A DNA stretch of 12,650 bases, taken from positions 1-12,650 of the forward strand of contig JASHQO010000252.1 in the NCBI GenBank assembly GCA_030039105.1, given 5' to 3'. The position numbers and the translations under genes were made by a program. Source of the DNA: Xanthobacteraceae bacterium. Lineage in GTDB: Bacteria > Pseudomonadota > Alphaproteobacteria > Rhizobiales > Xanthobacteraceae. Under the pieces are notes generated by a model. It saw only the letters and a list, made by a program, of their open reading frames with translations, ran no database searches and was not told the DNA's origin. Positions 1-5,806 of the stretch are shown one piece after another (positions within the stretch are counted from its first letter, which is position 1; each line of letters starts with the position of its first letter).

Positions 1-31
1 GCGTGCGGTCGAATGCGTCGTAGACGTACAT
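1..31 (-). CDS. cysI: Start of assimilatory nitrite/sulfite reductase (partial, runs off the window)
   Basis: Only the first ten codons are inside the window. They read MYVYDAFDRT from an ATG at position 31, preceded by a GGGG-type purine stretch. An N-terminus of the form MYxYDxFDR is typical of the siroheme/4Fe-4S nitrite/sulfite reductases of rhizobial bacteria, which reduce sulfite to sulfide for cysteine synthesis in the cytoplasm. The gene lies 24 bases downstream of a DUF2849 gene on the same strand. In this order DUF2849 is characteristically the gene just before cysI, so context carries most of the weight. The identity is an inference from ten residues plus synteny; catalytic cysteines and domains are outside the window. 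Confidence 0.6.
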   Translation of the reverse strand, partial: MYVYDAFDRT

Positions 32-55
32 GGCGACATCCCCGGACGCGGCGAC

Positions 56-379
56 TTAGATTCCAAACGTCACCGGAAGCTCGATGGTCGGGCCGCCGAG
101 GCGAATGAGCTCACGCAGGTTTCCCGGCCGCACCTCGCCGCCGGGCGCGAGCTTGACCGGCGCCACGTAGGGACCGATGGCGCGCAGGCCGTCGGCCGCC
201 GCAGCGTCGATCAGCCGGTTGGCGCCGGCGGCGTCGGTGGCGATCGCGGCGTCGTCGAGATCGGTGGTCCAGCCGCCATCGGCGCGGCGATAGACTACGG
301 CGCCGTCGCCGACGCGGTTGGCGGTCACCACGACGGGCCCGGTGATCTTGATTTTCTTTTGGTCGAGCGGCGATGTCAT
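56..379 (-). CDS. DUF2849 family protein, first gene of the sulfite-reduction operon
   Basis: A 107-residue soluble protein with no signal peptide or membrane segment. The N-terminal part (about residues 11-45) holds the DUF2849-like stretch with GPVVVTANRVGDGAVVYR and GGWTTDLDDA, followed by an alanine-rich helix (AATDAAGANRLIDAAAADG) and a C-terminal IGPYVAPV...RELIRLGGPTIELP stretch. The biochemical role of DUF2849 is not known to me; in Hyphomicrobiales it is encoded with cysI and cysH, so a supporting role in assimilatory sulfite reduction is inferred. It is followed after 24 bases by the cysI-like start. In many relatives cysG precedes DUF2849; here no cysG is present and a divergent gene lies upstream, so this gene appears to lead the operon. 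The ATG at 379 has only a weak Shine-Dalgarno sequence. Confidence 0.85.
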   Translation of the reverse strand: MTSPLDQKKIKITGPVVVTANRVGDGAVVYRRADGGWTTDLDDAAIATDAAGANRLIDAAAADGLRAIGPYVAPVKLAPGGEVRPGNLRELIRLGGPTIELPVTFGI

Positions 380-446
380 GGCCTTGAGCCTCGCGTCCTG
401 GGTGGCATCTAGCGATGAAGCCCGTGCGGTCCGCGGCGCTCCATCG

Positions 447-488
447 TATAGAACATTCTTCTATATATGGCGCGATTTCGTGCCGCAA
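447..488 (-). promoter_or_regulatory. Candidate cys-operon promoter with palindromic operator over the -10
   Basis: Read on the minus strand, TTGCGG (488-483) and TATAGA (465-460) are separated by exactly 17 bases, a good sigma-70-type arrangement about 80 bases before the DUF2849 start. The -10 lies inside a perfect inverted repeat at 447-465, TATAGAA-N5-TTCTATA. This AT-rich patch stands out in GC-rich surroundings. A dimeric repressor bound here would block the -10, and regulation by sulfur or cysteine supply (for example by an Rrf2-family CymR-like protein) is a reasonable guess, not something the sequence shows. The rest of the 351-base gap 380-730 holds a second short symmetric stretch (GGAATTTCC, 494-502), the palindrome listed separately at 703-720, and no convincing gene. 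Confidence 0.5.
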
Positions 489-702
489 ATAGTGGAATTT
501 CCTACCAAATTGCGGATGTATAGGAGTATGGACCCGTCGCGGCAGGGCGCCGGACAGGAACAATTTTCCGCCGCGGCGCCCATCGTCGCGGTCCTTGCTG
601 TTGCTCGCGCCGTTGCGGCGTGGCGCGCAAAGGTCGCGCCGCGGCCGCTTACCATCGGGGCGGTCCGCGCCTAGACTTGAGCGAACCGACTGCATCGGGG
701 AG

Positions 703-720
703 ACGGCGCTTAAGCGCCGT
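703..720. repeat. Perfect 18-bp palindrome just before the tctC-type start codon
   Basis: ACGGCGCTTAAGCGCCGT is a perfect dyad with no spacer, ending 10 bases before the ATG at 731. It sits where a ribosome-binding site would be expected and the gene has no other clear Shine-Dalgarno sequence; the nearest purine run, GGGGAGACGG, lies inside or upstream of it. It could be an operator dyad or a leader hairpin that limits translation. The sequence does not decide between them. Confidence 0.6.
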
Positions 721-730
721 GCGTCGGACC

Positions 731-1711
731 ATGATGACAATCGCCCGCCGGCATTTGCTGCGGCTGGCCGCAACCGCAGCGGCCGTTCCCGCCTTCACGC
801 TACGCGCCGCGGCGCTCGATTATCCGAACCATGCGGTGCGCCTCGTCATCGGCTTCCCGCCCGGCGGCCCGACCGACATCTACGGGCGCCTGATCGCGCA
901 ATGGCTGTCGCAACGGCTCGGCCAGCCCTTCGTCGTCGAGAACAAGCCCGGCGCCGGCTCGACCATCGGCGTCAGCGAGGTCGTGCACTCGCCGGCCGAC
1001 GGCTACACGCTGCTTCTGGTCTCGACCTCGGCGGCGATCAGCGCGTCGTTCTATCCGCATCTCGATTTCGAGCTGACGCGCGACATCGCGCCGGTCAGCG
1101 GCATTTCGCTGGTGCCCATGGTGATGGTGCTGCATCCATCGGTGCCGGCCAAGACCGTGCCCGAGTTCATCGCCTACGCCAAAGCCAATCCCGGCAAGAT
1201 CAACATGGCTTCGGTCGGCAACGGCACGACGCCGCAATTGGCCGGCGAGCTGTTCAAGATGATGGCCGGCGTCGATCTGCTGCACGTGCCGTATCGCGGC
1301 GCGGCGCCGGCGCTGACCGATCTGTTGGCCGGACGCGCGCAAGTGATGTTCGAAGCCATGGCGACGCTGGTCGCCTACATCAAGGACGGCAAGCTCCGCG
1401 CGCTCGCGGTGACGCTGCCGCAGCGCTCGCCGATCTTTCCCGACGTGCCGAGCGTCGCCGAATTTCTGCCAGGTTACGAAGCCGCGGTGTGGTTCGGCAT
1501 CGGCGCGCCGAAAAAGACGCCGGCGGACGTCGTCGCGCTGCTCAACAAGGAGATCAACGCCGGGCTCGACGATCCCACCGTCAGCGCCCGGCTCAACGAC
1601 CTCGGCGGCAACATGCTCAAAGGCCCGCCGTCGGAGTTCGAAAAGCACTTCGTCGGCGACACCGAGAAGTGGGCCAAGGTGATCAAGGCCGCCAACATCA
1701 AGCCGGAATAG
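731..1711 (+). CDS. TctC/Bug-family tripartite tricarboxylate transporter substrate-binding protein
   Basis: A 326-residue periplasmic binding protein. The start at 731 (MMTIARRHLLRLAA) gives a normal export signal with a twin arginine at residues 6-7, a hydrophobic alanine-rich core and a likely cleavage site around residue 28 (TLRAAA/LDYP). Family signatures follow in order: YPNHAVRLVIGFPPGGPTDI (31-50), VVENKPGAGSTIG (68-80) and SPADGYTLLL (88-96). These proteins bind carboxylates or aromatic acids and hand them to a TctA/TctB membrane pair. No tctA or tctB is in the window, so this is one of the orphan Bug proteins common in proteobacteria, and its ligand is unknown. It is divergent from the cys operon and convergent with the hydrolase gene downstream. 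Upstream in-frame codons back to 620 are judged non-coding because they would bury the signal peptide. Confidence 0.9.
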   Translation: MMTIARRHLLRLAATAAAVPAFTLRAAALDYPNHAVRLVIGFPPGGPTDIYGRLIAQWLSQRLGQPFVVENKPGAGSTIGVSEVVHSPADGYTLLLVSTSAAISASFYPHLDFELTRDIAPVSGISLVPMVMVLHPSVPAKTVPEFIAYAKANPGKINMASVGNGTTPQLAGELFKMMAGVDLLHVPYRGAAPALTDLLAGRAQVMFEAMATLVAYIKDGKLRALAVTLPQRSPIFPDVPSVAEFLPGYEAAVWFGIGAPKKTPADVVALLNKEINAGLDDPTVSARLNDLGGNMLKGPPSEFEKHFVGDTEKWAKVIKAANIKPE

Positions 1712-1732
1712 GTCGCTGCTGCTCGACCAAGC

Positions 1733-1819
1733 CCCGTCATTGCGAGGAGCGATAGCGACGAAGCAATCCAGGGCCGCGCCGCCACGGCTGGGTTGCTTCG
1801 CTCCGCGCGCAATGACGGG
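1733..1819. repeat. Short inverted-repeat element, copy 1, between convergent genes
   Basis: The element has perfect 12-bp ends, CCCGTCATTGCG (1733-1744) and CGCAATGACGGG (1808-1819). Inside them is an imperfect pair, GCGACGAAGCAATCCAG (from about 1755) against CTGGGTTGCTTCGCTCCG (to about 1805). It occupies the gap between the 3' ends of the binding-protein and hydrolase genes, stopping one base before the latter's stop codon. Such CGTCATTGCGAG / GAAGCAATCCAG elements are, to my knowledge, dispersed non-coding repeats in Bradyrhizobium-type genomes. A long foldback here could also serve as a bidirectional terminator. A second, diverged copy lies at 3988-4121. Confidence 0.8.
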
Positions 1820-1820
1820 T

Positions 1821-2642
1821 TCAGCCCGCCGGCTCGAAGCCGAAGGTCGCGCCCTTGCGCACCACGTAGCCGAAGCCCGGCGCGTTGACGTGGGCGCCGG
1901 CGATGGCGAAGCGCTCGGTCGCCGCCATGTCGAGGATGCGCTTGCGCGATTTGATCGCCTGGTCCTTGTCGAGGTCGTAGGCCAGCGCCGCGTCCGGATG
2001 GGAAATCTGGATCGCCGAAAGATGCACCACGTCGCCCAACGCCATGAAGCCGCCGCCGGACGCGGCGAGCAGCCAGCAGGTATGGCCCGGGGTGTGCCCG
2101 GGCGCCAGCACCGGCGTGAAGCCGAGATACTCCTCGCCGTCGCGCACGCGGTGGACGCGCTCCAGATAGGGCTTCATGTTGATCGCAGTGCGTTCGCGAT
2201 TGCCCTTGGTGCGGTCGGGATCGCCGGCGCGGTGCGGGCGCATCCAGAAATCCGCCTCGGTCCGGTGCACGACGATCTCGGCGTTCGGATAATGCGGCGC
2301 TCCGGCATCGTCGACCAAACCGTTGGCGTGATCGGGATGCAGATGCGTCATCACGATGTGGGTCACCGCGCCCGGCTCGATGCCGGCGGCGCGCAGGTTG
2401 GCCGGCAGCTTGCCGAGCGTCGGCTGCATGGTGTTGCCGGCGCCGGCATCGATCATGATCACCTTGCCGGCGCGGCGGATGACGAAGTTGTTCACCGGGA
2501 TGAACAGCGAGCCGTCCTGCGTGCCGCCGACCAGCTTGTCGGCGACGGCACGCTCCATGCCGATGACGAGGTCGAGCGAGGTTTTGAGGATGCCGTCTCC
2601 GATGCCCTGCACCTCGACGTCGCCGACCCGCATGCTTGCCAT
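1821..2642 (-). CDS. MBL-fold metallo-hydrolase (lactonase/MPH-like)
   Basis: A 273-residue soluble protein of the metallo-beta-lactamase superfamily. The zinc motif HxHxDH is intact as THLHPDH (H100, H102, D104, H105). It is followed by APGHTPGHT (H187 the likely ligand), the bridging aspartate D204 in ALGDVVH, and H251 in AGAHV near the C-terminus. The N-terminal strand pattern with VNNFVIRRAGKVIMIDAGAG matches the lactonase / methyl-parathion-hydrolase-like branch, so a lactone or ester substrate is plausible but unproven. There is no signal peptide. It starts one base after the stop codon of the upstream MFS gene, with AAGGG as Shine-Dalgarno inside that gene's end, so the two are almost certainly co-transcribed and probably handle the same imported compound. 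Confidence 0.9.
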   Translation of the reverse strand: MASMRVGDVEVQGIGDGILKTSLDLVIGMERAVADKLVGGTQDGSLFIPVNNFVIRRAGKVIMIDAGAGNTMQPTLGKLPANLRAAGIEPGAVTHIVMTHLHPDHANGLVDDAGAPHYPNAEIVVHRTEADFWMRPHRAGDPDRTKGNRERTAINMKPYLERVHRVRDGEEYLGFTPVLAPGHTPGHTCWLLAASGGGFMALGDVVHLSAIQISHPDAALAYDLDKDQAIKSRKRILDMAATERFAIAGAHVNAPGFGYVVRKGATFGFEPAG

Positions 2643-2643
2643 G

Positions 2644-3945
2644 TCAGAACCCTTCCCTGGTCAGCGCGATCATGCAGCCGGCGGAGATCACCACGGCGAC
2701 CGACAGGATCGCGAACGGCGCGACGAAGCCGCCGCCGGACAGCGCCAGGATGTAGCCGATCATCAGCGGCGACAGCGCGCCGGTCATCTGCGTGACCAGC
2801 GCCCGCACGCCTTGCGACTTCGCCATCTCGGCAGTGCTGATGACGCTGTGCATCAGCATCTCGGCGCAGGAGATGCCGACCTGCTGGGCGCACAGCGCGC
2901 AGATCATCAGCACCACGCTGATCGTCGCGTCCGGCGCCAGCGCCGCCGCCATCAGGAGCACCGCGGCCGAGGCCCAGCCGAGCCCGGCGAACGGCGCGCG
3001 GCGGAACACGCGGTCCGACACGCGGCCCATCACCAGGATGGTCACGACGGCGAAGCCATAAATGATGAAGGTCAGATAGCCCGAGGTGCTGAAGGTGAAG
3101 TGGCGCGCGGTGCGCAGATAGGTCGGTAGCCAGATCGACCAGCCCCAGAAGAAGATGGCGTTGCACGAGATGGCGAGCACCATCAGCCAGAAGCGATGAT
3201 TGCGCCACACGCTGCTGACACCCTTGAGGATGCGGCCCGGCGCGTCGTCGTTGTTCTCGATGGCGCCGGCATGCACCAGGCCAGCTTCTTCGGCGTTGAC
3301 CGCCGGATGCTGCTCCGGCTTGTCGCGCACCAGAAACCACGCCATCGGCAGCGGCAGGATCAGCGCCAGGACGCCGAGCGCATAAAATTGTCCGCGCCAA
3401 CCGAAATTGACGATCAGGGCGGTGACCAGAAGGCCGGTGAGCATCGGCCCGATCATGGTGCCGATCCACCAATAGGAGGTCGCCTTGCCGCGCTCGCGCA
3501 GCGCAAACCAGTTGGCGACCAATGCGAGCGTCACCGGATAGCAGGCCGCCTCGCCGATGCCGAGGCCGACGCGCGAGGCGAGCAGCATGCCGTAGCTCGC
3601 CGACAGGCCCGACCAGAAGCAGGTCGCCGCCCAGACGATAAGGCTCACGACGATGGACCGGCGCGGACCGTAGCGCGTCACCGTCCAGCCCCAGACCGGC
3701 GCCGCCAGGCTATACGAGATGAACATGGCCGAGGCCAGCCAGCCGAGCAGCTTGGGCTGGCCGTTAAGTTCGAGCTCGCTCAAGAATTTCGGATCGGCGA
3801 TGACAAGAGAAATGTTGCTCTTGTCGAACATCGAGATGATCCAATAGACCAGCAGCGTCGGCGCGATATAGGTCCAGCGCACGCGCGTCGCCGCCGCAAT
3901 CGCGCTTGCCTCGCGCGAAATTCCCTGTGGCGCCGTGATGGCCAT
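2644..3945 (-). CDS. MFS transporter, anion:cation symporter (ACS)-like
   Basis: A 433-residue polytopic inner-membrane protein with about twelve hydrophobic segments in two halves. The central hydrophilic loop is around residues 205-240 (VRDKPEQHPAVNAEEAGL). The first loop carries an MFS motif A variant, GWTVTRYGPRRS (about 85-96). The opening YWIISMFDKSNISLVIADP and the GLGIGEAACYPVTLALVANWF segment resemble the ACS subfamily, which takes up organic anions such as sugar acids or phthalate-type aromatics. The start at 3945 has a strong GGAGG five bases upstream. It is the first gene of a two-gene unit with the MBL-fold hydrolase and is preceded by a repeat element. An import-and-hydrolyse module for an organic acid ester or lactone is inferred; the substrate cannot be named. 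Confidence 0.9.
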   Translation of the reverse strand: MAITAPQGISREASAIAAATRVRWTYIAPTLLVYWIISMFDKSNISLVIADPKFLSELELNGQPKLLGWLASAMFISYSLAAPVWGWTVTRYGPRRSIVVSLIVWAATCFWSGLSASYGMLLASRVGLGIGEAACYPVTLALVANWFALRERGKATSYWWIGTMIGPMLTGLLVTALIVNFGWRGQFYALGVLALILPLPMAWFLVRDKPEQHPAVNAEEAGLVHAGAIENNDDAPGRILKGVSSVWRNHRFWLMVLAISCNAIFFWGWSIWLPTYLRTARHFTFSTSGYLTFIIYGFAVVTILVMGRVSDRVFRRAPFAGLGWASAAVLLMAAALAPDATISVVLMICALCAQQVGISCAEMLMHSVISTAEMAKSQGVRALVTQMTGALSPLMIGYILALSGGGFVAPFAILSVAVVISAGCMIALTREGF

Positions 3946-3987
3946 CCGATCCTCCCCGGCCGCGCGCGGTTTTGCTTATCGTAACCG

Positions 3988-4121
3988 CCGTCGTTACGAG
4001 CGAAGCAATCCAGCGCTGAGTCGCCGCCCCTGAATCGCCGCCCCTGGGATTGCTTCGTCGCGGAGCCTGTCATCGGGCCGCGCGACCTCGCGCGGGCCCG
4101 TTGGCTCCTCGCCATGACGGG
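3988..4121. repeat. Inverted-repeat element, copy 2 (diverged, with internal tandem repeat)
   Basis: The left end CCGTCGTTACGAGCG leads into AAGCAATCCAG (to 4013), and CTGGGATTGCTTCGTCGCGG (from 4044) is the inner partner. The right end, CTCCTCGCCATGACGGG, is nearly the reverse complement of the left end of copy 1. Between the inner arms is a 14-bp tandem duplication, TGAGTCGCCGCCCC / TGAATCGCCGCCCC (4017-4030, 4031-4044). The element fills most of the 226-base gap between the divergent MFS and chrA-like genes. The remainder shows only the MFS ribosome-binding site (3951-3955) and no clear promoter. Confidence 0.7.
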
Positions 4122-4171
4122 GTCGATCGCGCGAGCGCAAAATCTTGCCCGCACCCTGGAACTTGTCAACA

Positions 4172-4630
4172 ATGGCAGCCATGCAACAGGCCTCGAAGCC
4201 GGCGGCAAATGCGCCTACACGCGGCGGTCGCGTGGGCGAAGTTTTCGCCGCCTTCCTGCGACTTGGCCTGACCAGCTTCGGCGGACCGATCGCCCACCTC
4301 GGCTATTTCCACGAAGAGTTGGTGGTGCGCCGCAAATGGCTCGACGAAAAAACCTACGTCGATCTGGTGGCGCTGTCGCAATTCCTGCCGGGGCCGGCGA
4401 GCAGCAAAGTCGGCATAGCGCTCGGGCTGTCGCGCGCCGGCTATGCCGGTGCGCTCGCCGCTCTCTACAATCCGGTGTGGACGTCGGGTATCGCCAACGC
4501 TGGTGACTTTACCCTCGGCGCTGCCGCGTTCCTGCTGCTGTTCATCTGGAAGACGCCGCCGTGGCTGGTCGTCGTCTTTTGCGCGCTCGGCGGCGCGGCG
4601 CTGGCGCTCATGCCGTTCGGCAACGCGTAA
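4172..4630 (+). CDS. chrA: Internally deleted chromate transporter ChrA (probable remnant)
   Basis: The reading frame is open for 152 residues, but full two-domain ChrA proteins have about 400. Residues 20-97 match the start of the N-terminal CHR domain: FLRLGLTSFGGPIAHLGYF, then RRKWLDEKTYVDLVALSQFLPGPASSKVGIALGLSRAGYAGALAA. From about residue 97 the sequence jumps to what is normally the extreme C-terminus, LYNPVWTSGI...FLLLFIWKTPPWLVVV. The join falls in CTCGCCGCTCTCTAC (4454-4468), which could have been short homology between GALAA and LLAALY coding stretches. ChrA exports chromate from the cytoplasm; losing most membrane segments should abolish that, so this is best seen as a pseudogene with a preserved frame. 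Starts at 4145 (TTG) or 4181 are possible; no strong Shine-Dalgarno is seen. Confidence 0.8.
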   Translation: MAAMQQASKPAANAPTRGGRVGEVFAAFLRLGLTSFGGPIAHLGYFHEELVVRRKWLDEKTYVDLVALSQFLPGPASSKVGIALGLSRAGYAGALAALYNPVWTSGIANAGDFTLGAAAFLLLFIWKTPPWLVVVFCALGGAALALMPFGNA

Positions 4631-4656
4631 GCATCAAGCCGATTTCGCCTGCGCCG

Positions 4657-5049
4657 TTACCGCCGCGGCAACAGCGCCGCCAGCTCCGTGAACGGCTGAT
4701 AGGCCGCGTTGGCGCATTGCCCCGGCTGCGCGTCGACGACCTGGTTGATGTTGCCGGCAAGGTAGAGCACGGCCTTCTCGCGGTGCTCGTTGCGGCCGTT
4801 GAACAGCACGCACACCACGTAATGTTGACTTGCGCCGACCTGTTCGAGCGCCGGCGCACTGATCTGCGCGCTGGTAAAATCGGCGCGATCCACCAGGGCC
4901 GTCGACAGGAAGGTTGCGATCTGGTTCCTGTAGTCCGTCGGCAGCACGTCCGGATTGCCGATCGGCGCCGGCTTCTTGGTGCCGGCGCAACCGGCGGCGG
5001 CAACGAACGCGACCAACACCGCAGCAATCCTCAAGCGCACTATCGTCAC
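4657..5049 (-). CDS. Small predicted lipoprotein, function unknown
   Basis: A 130-residue protein with a classic lipoprotein N-terminus: a positively charged start (MTIVRLR), a hydrophobic stretch and AAGC with the lipidated cysteine at residue 21. The mature part is about 110 residues with no membrane segment. It has the stretch DYRNQIATFLSTAL (39-52), HYVVCVLFNGRNEHREKAVLYLAG (76-99) and GQCANAAYQPF (110-120), with two further cysteines, C80 and C112, that could pair. I recognise the layout as a conserved hypothetical lipoprotein of Bradyrhizobium-like bacteria, without known function. It starts 12 bases after the stop of the ParB-like gene, with GGTGG as a weak ribosome site, so the two are probably one transcript. 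Its 3' end converges with the chrA remnant 26 bases away. Confidence 0.75.
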   Translation of the reverse strand: MTIVRLRIAAVLVAFVAAAGCAGTKKPAPIGNPDVLPTDYRNQIATFLSTALVDRADFTSAQISAPALEQVGASQHYVVCVLFNGRNEHREKAVLYLAGNINQVVDAQPGQCANAAYQPFTELAALLPRR

Positions 5050-5061
5050 GACACCACCGGA

Positions 5062-5682
5062 TCAATCATCGAGCGACGGTCCGCACCAACCGGGCAGATA
5101 GTCGGCGTCCTGACTCTTGGCCAGCACCAACGCCTTCTCCAGCGAGCGGTCGAAGTCGCGATCGACCAGCTTGCGCTTGATGCGGCGGCGCAGGAAGTCG
5201 GCCCAGATGAACTCGCTGAACGGCGTCGTGTCCTTGGCATAGCCGCCGGCGCGGCGCAGCTCGCCGGCGAGCGAGCGGAACGGATCGTCGACCAACTCGG
5301 TCACCGTCTTCGGAATGTCCTTATAGTGACGGCGGCGCCCGTCGACGTCGAACGGGTGCATCCAGTTGTGGTTGTCCATCATGAACCAGAACGAGTCGGG
5401 CTCGAGCTTGCTCAAATTGGCGACGACCGTCACCGCCACCTCCTTGACGCCCTCGTCGTGCAGCGCCAGCGCCAGGTGATGATGATCGATGACGTAGTTG
5501 CGTTGCTTCGGGCCGAGGACCACCGGGATCAGATGCTTGCCGAGAAACTGCTCGCCTTTTTGCTTCGCCGTCTCGCGCCAGTGCCTGCGCTTGGCTTTGA
5601 CCTCGCGCATGCCGACGGTGATCTGGGTCGGACGCAGGTCGAGGATGGTGACCGGGTTCAGTCTGGGCTCGCGAACCGTCAT
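5062..5682 (-). CDS. ParB-like nuclease-fold protein (ParBc_2 type)
   Basis: A 206-residue soluble protein. After TILDLRPTQITVGMREV (12-28) it carries IPVVLGPKQRNYVIDHHHLALAL (52-74), with a DHHH cluster at 66-69. Then come FWFMMDNHNWMHPFD (98-112) and GYAKDTTPFSEFIWADFLR (147-165). This pattern fits the putative ParB-like nuclease family (PF08857) rather than true chromosome-partitioning ParB: there is no helix-turn-helix ParB core and no parA neighbour. Substrate and role are unknown. The ATG at 5682 is preferred over an upstream one at 5724 because GAGGAG lies seven bases before it. It is followed by the small lipoprotein gene in an apparent operon, and a strong hairpin separates it from the heme-protein gene upstream. 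Confidence 0.85.
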   Translation of the reverse strand: MTVREPRLNPVTILDLRPTQITVGMREVKAKRRHWRETAKQKGEQFLGKHLIPVVLGPKQRNYVIDHHHLALALHDEGVKEVAVTVVANLSKLEPDSFWFMMDNHNWMHPFDVDGRRRHYKDIPKTVTELVDDPFRSLAGELRRAGGYAKDTTPFSEFIWADFLRRRIKRKLVDRDFDRSLEKALVLAKSQDADYLPGWCGPSLDD

Positions 5683-5745
5683 GTTCGGCTCCTCAATCAA
5701 GTCCCCATCTGATAATAACGGCACGACCGCGTTTCTGAAAGCAAG

Positions 5746-5776
5746 TCGCCCGGCGCTTTTTCAAGGCGCCGGGCGA
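5746..5776. terminator. Strong GC hairpin between the heme-protein gene and the ParB-like gene
   Basis: A perfect 11-bp inverted repeat, TCGCCCGGCGC (5746-5756) and GCGCCGGGCGA (5766-5776), with loop TTTTTCAAG. It lies 30 bases past the stop of the minus-strand heme-protein gene and before the start of the next minus-strand gene, as expected for a terminator that isolates the two units. No proper T-run follows the stem on the minus strand (CTTGCTTTCAG), so a purely intrinsic terminator is not certain. The stem is flanked by near-identical TTTCTGAAAGC / TTTCTTGAAAGC repeats (5732-5742, 5779-5790). Confidence 0.6.
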
Positions 5777-5806
5777 GATTTCTTGAAAGCCGTGACTATC
5801 GGCCGC

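Noticed and set aside
516..674. A 52-codon plus-strand frame (MYRSMDPSRQGAG...) in the cys/tctC gap with an AGGAG near an internal ATG.
   Set aside because: The AGGAG is only one base from the ATG at 528, the residues match no family I know, and the region is better explained as regulatory; too weak to annotate.
620..730. A 37-codon N-terminal extension of the binding protein.
   Set aside because: It would place the export signal internally and run through the 18-bp palindrome; the ATG at 731 gives a normal signal peptide.
1740..2795. A 351-codon plus-strand open frame opposite the MBL-fold gene.
   Set aside because: It starts inside a repeat element and is an antisense shadow without family features.
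4017..4044. Tandem 14-bp units considered as a CRISPR-like or iteron array.
   Set aside because: Only two adjacent copies with no spacers, inside a dispersed inverted-repeat element, and no cas or replication gene nearby.
5062..5682. True chromosome-partition ParB / centromere system.
   Set aside because: No helix-turn-helix ParB core, no parA, no parS-like palindromes nearby; it fits the ParBc_2 family instead.
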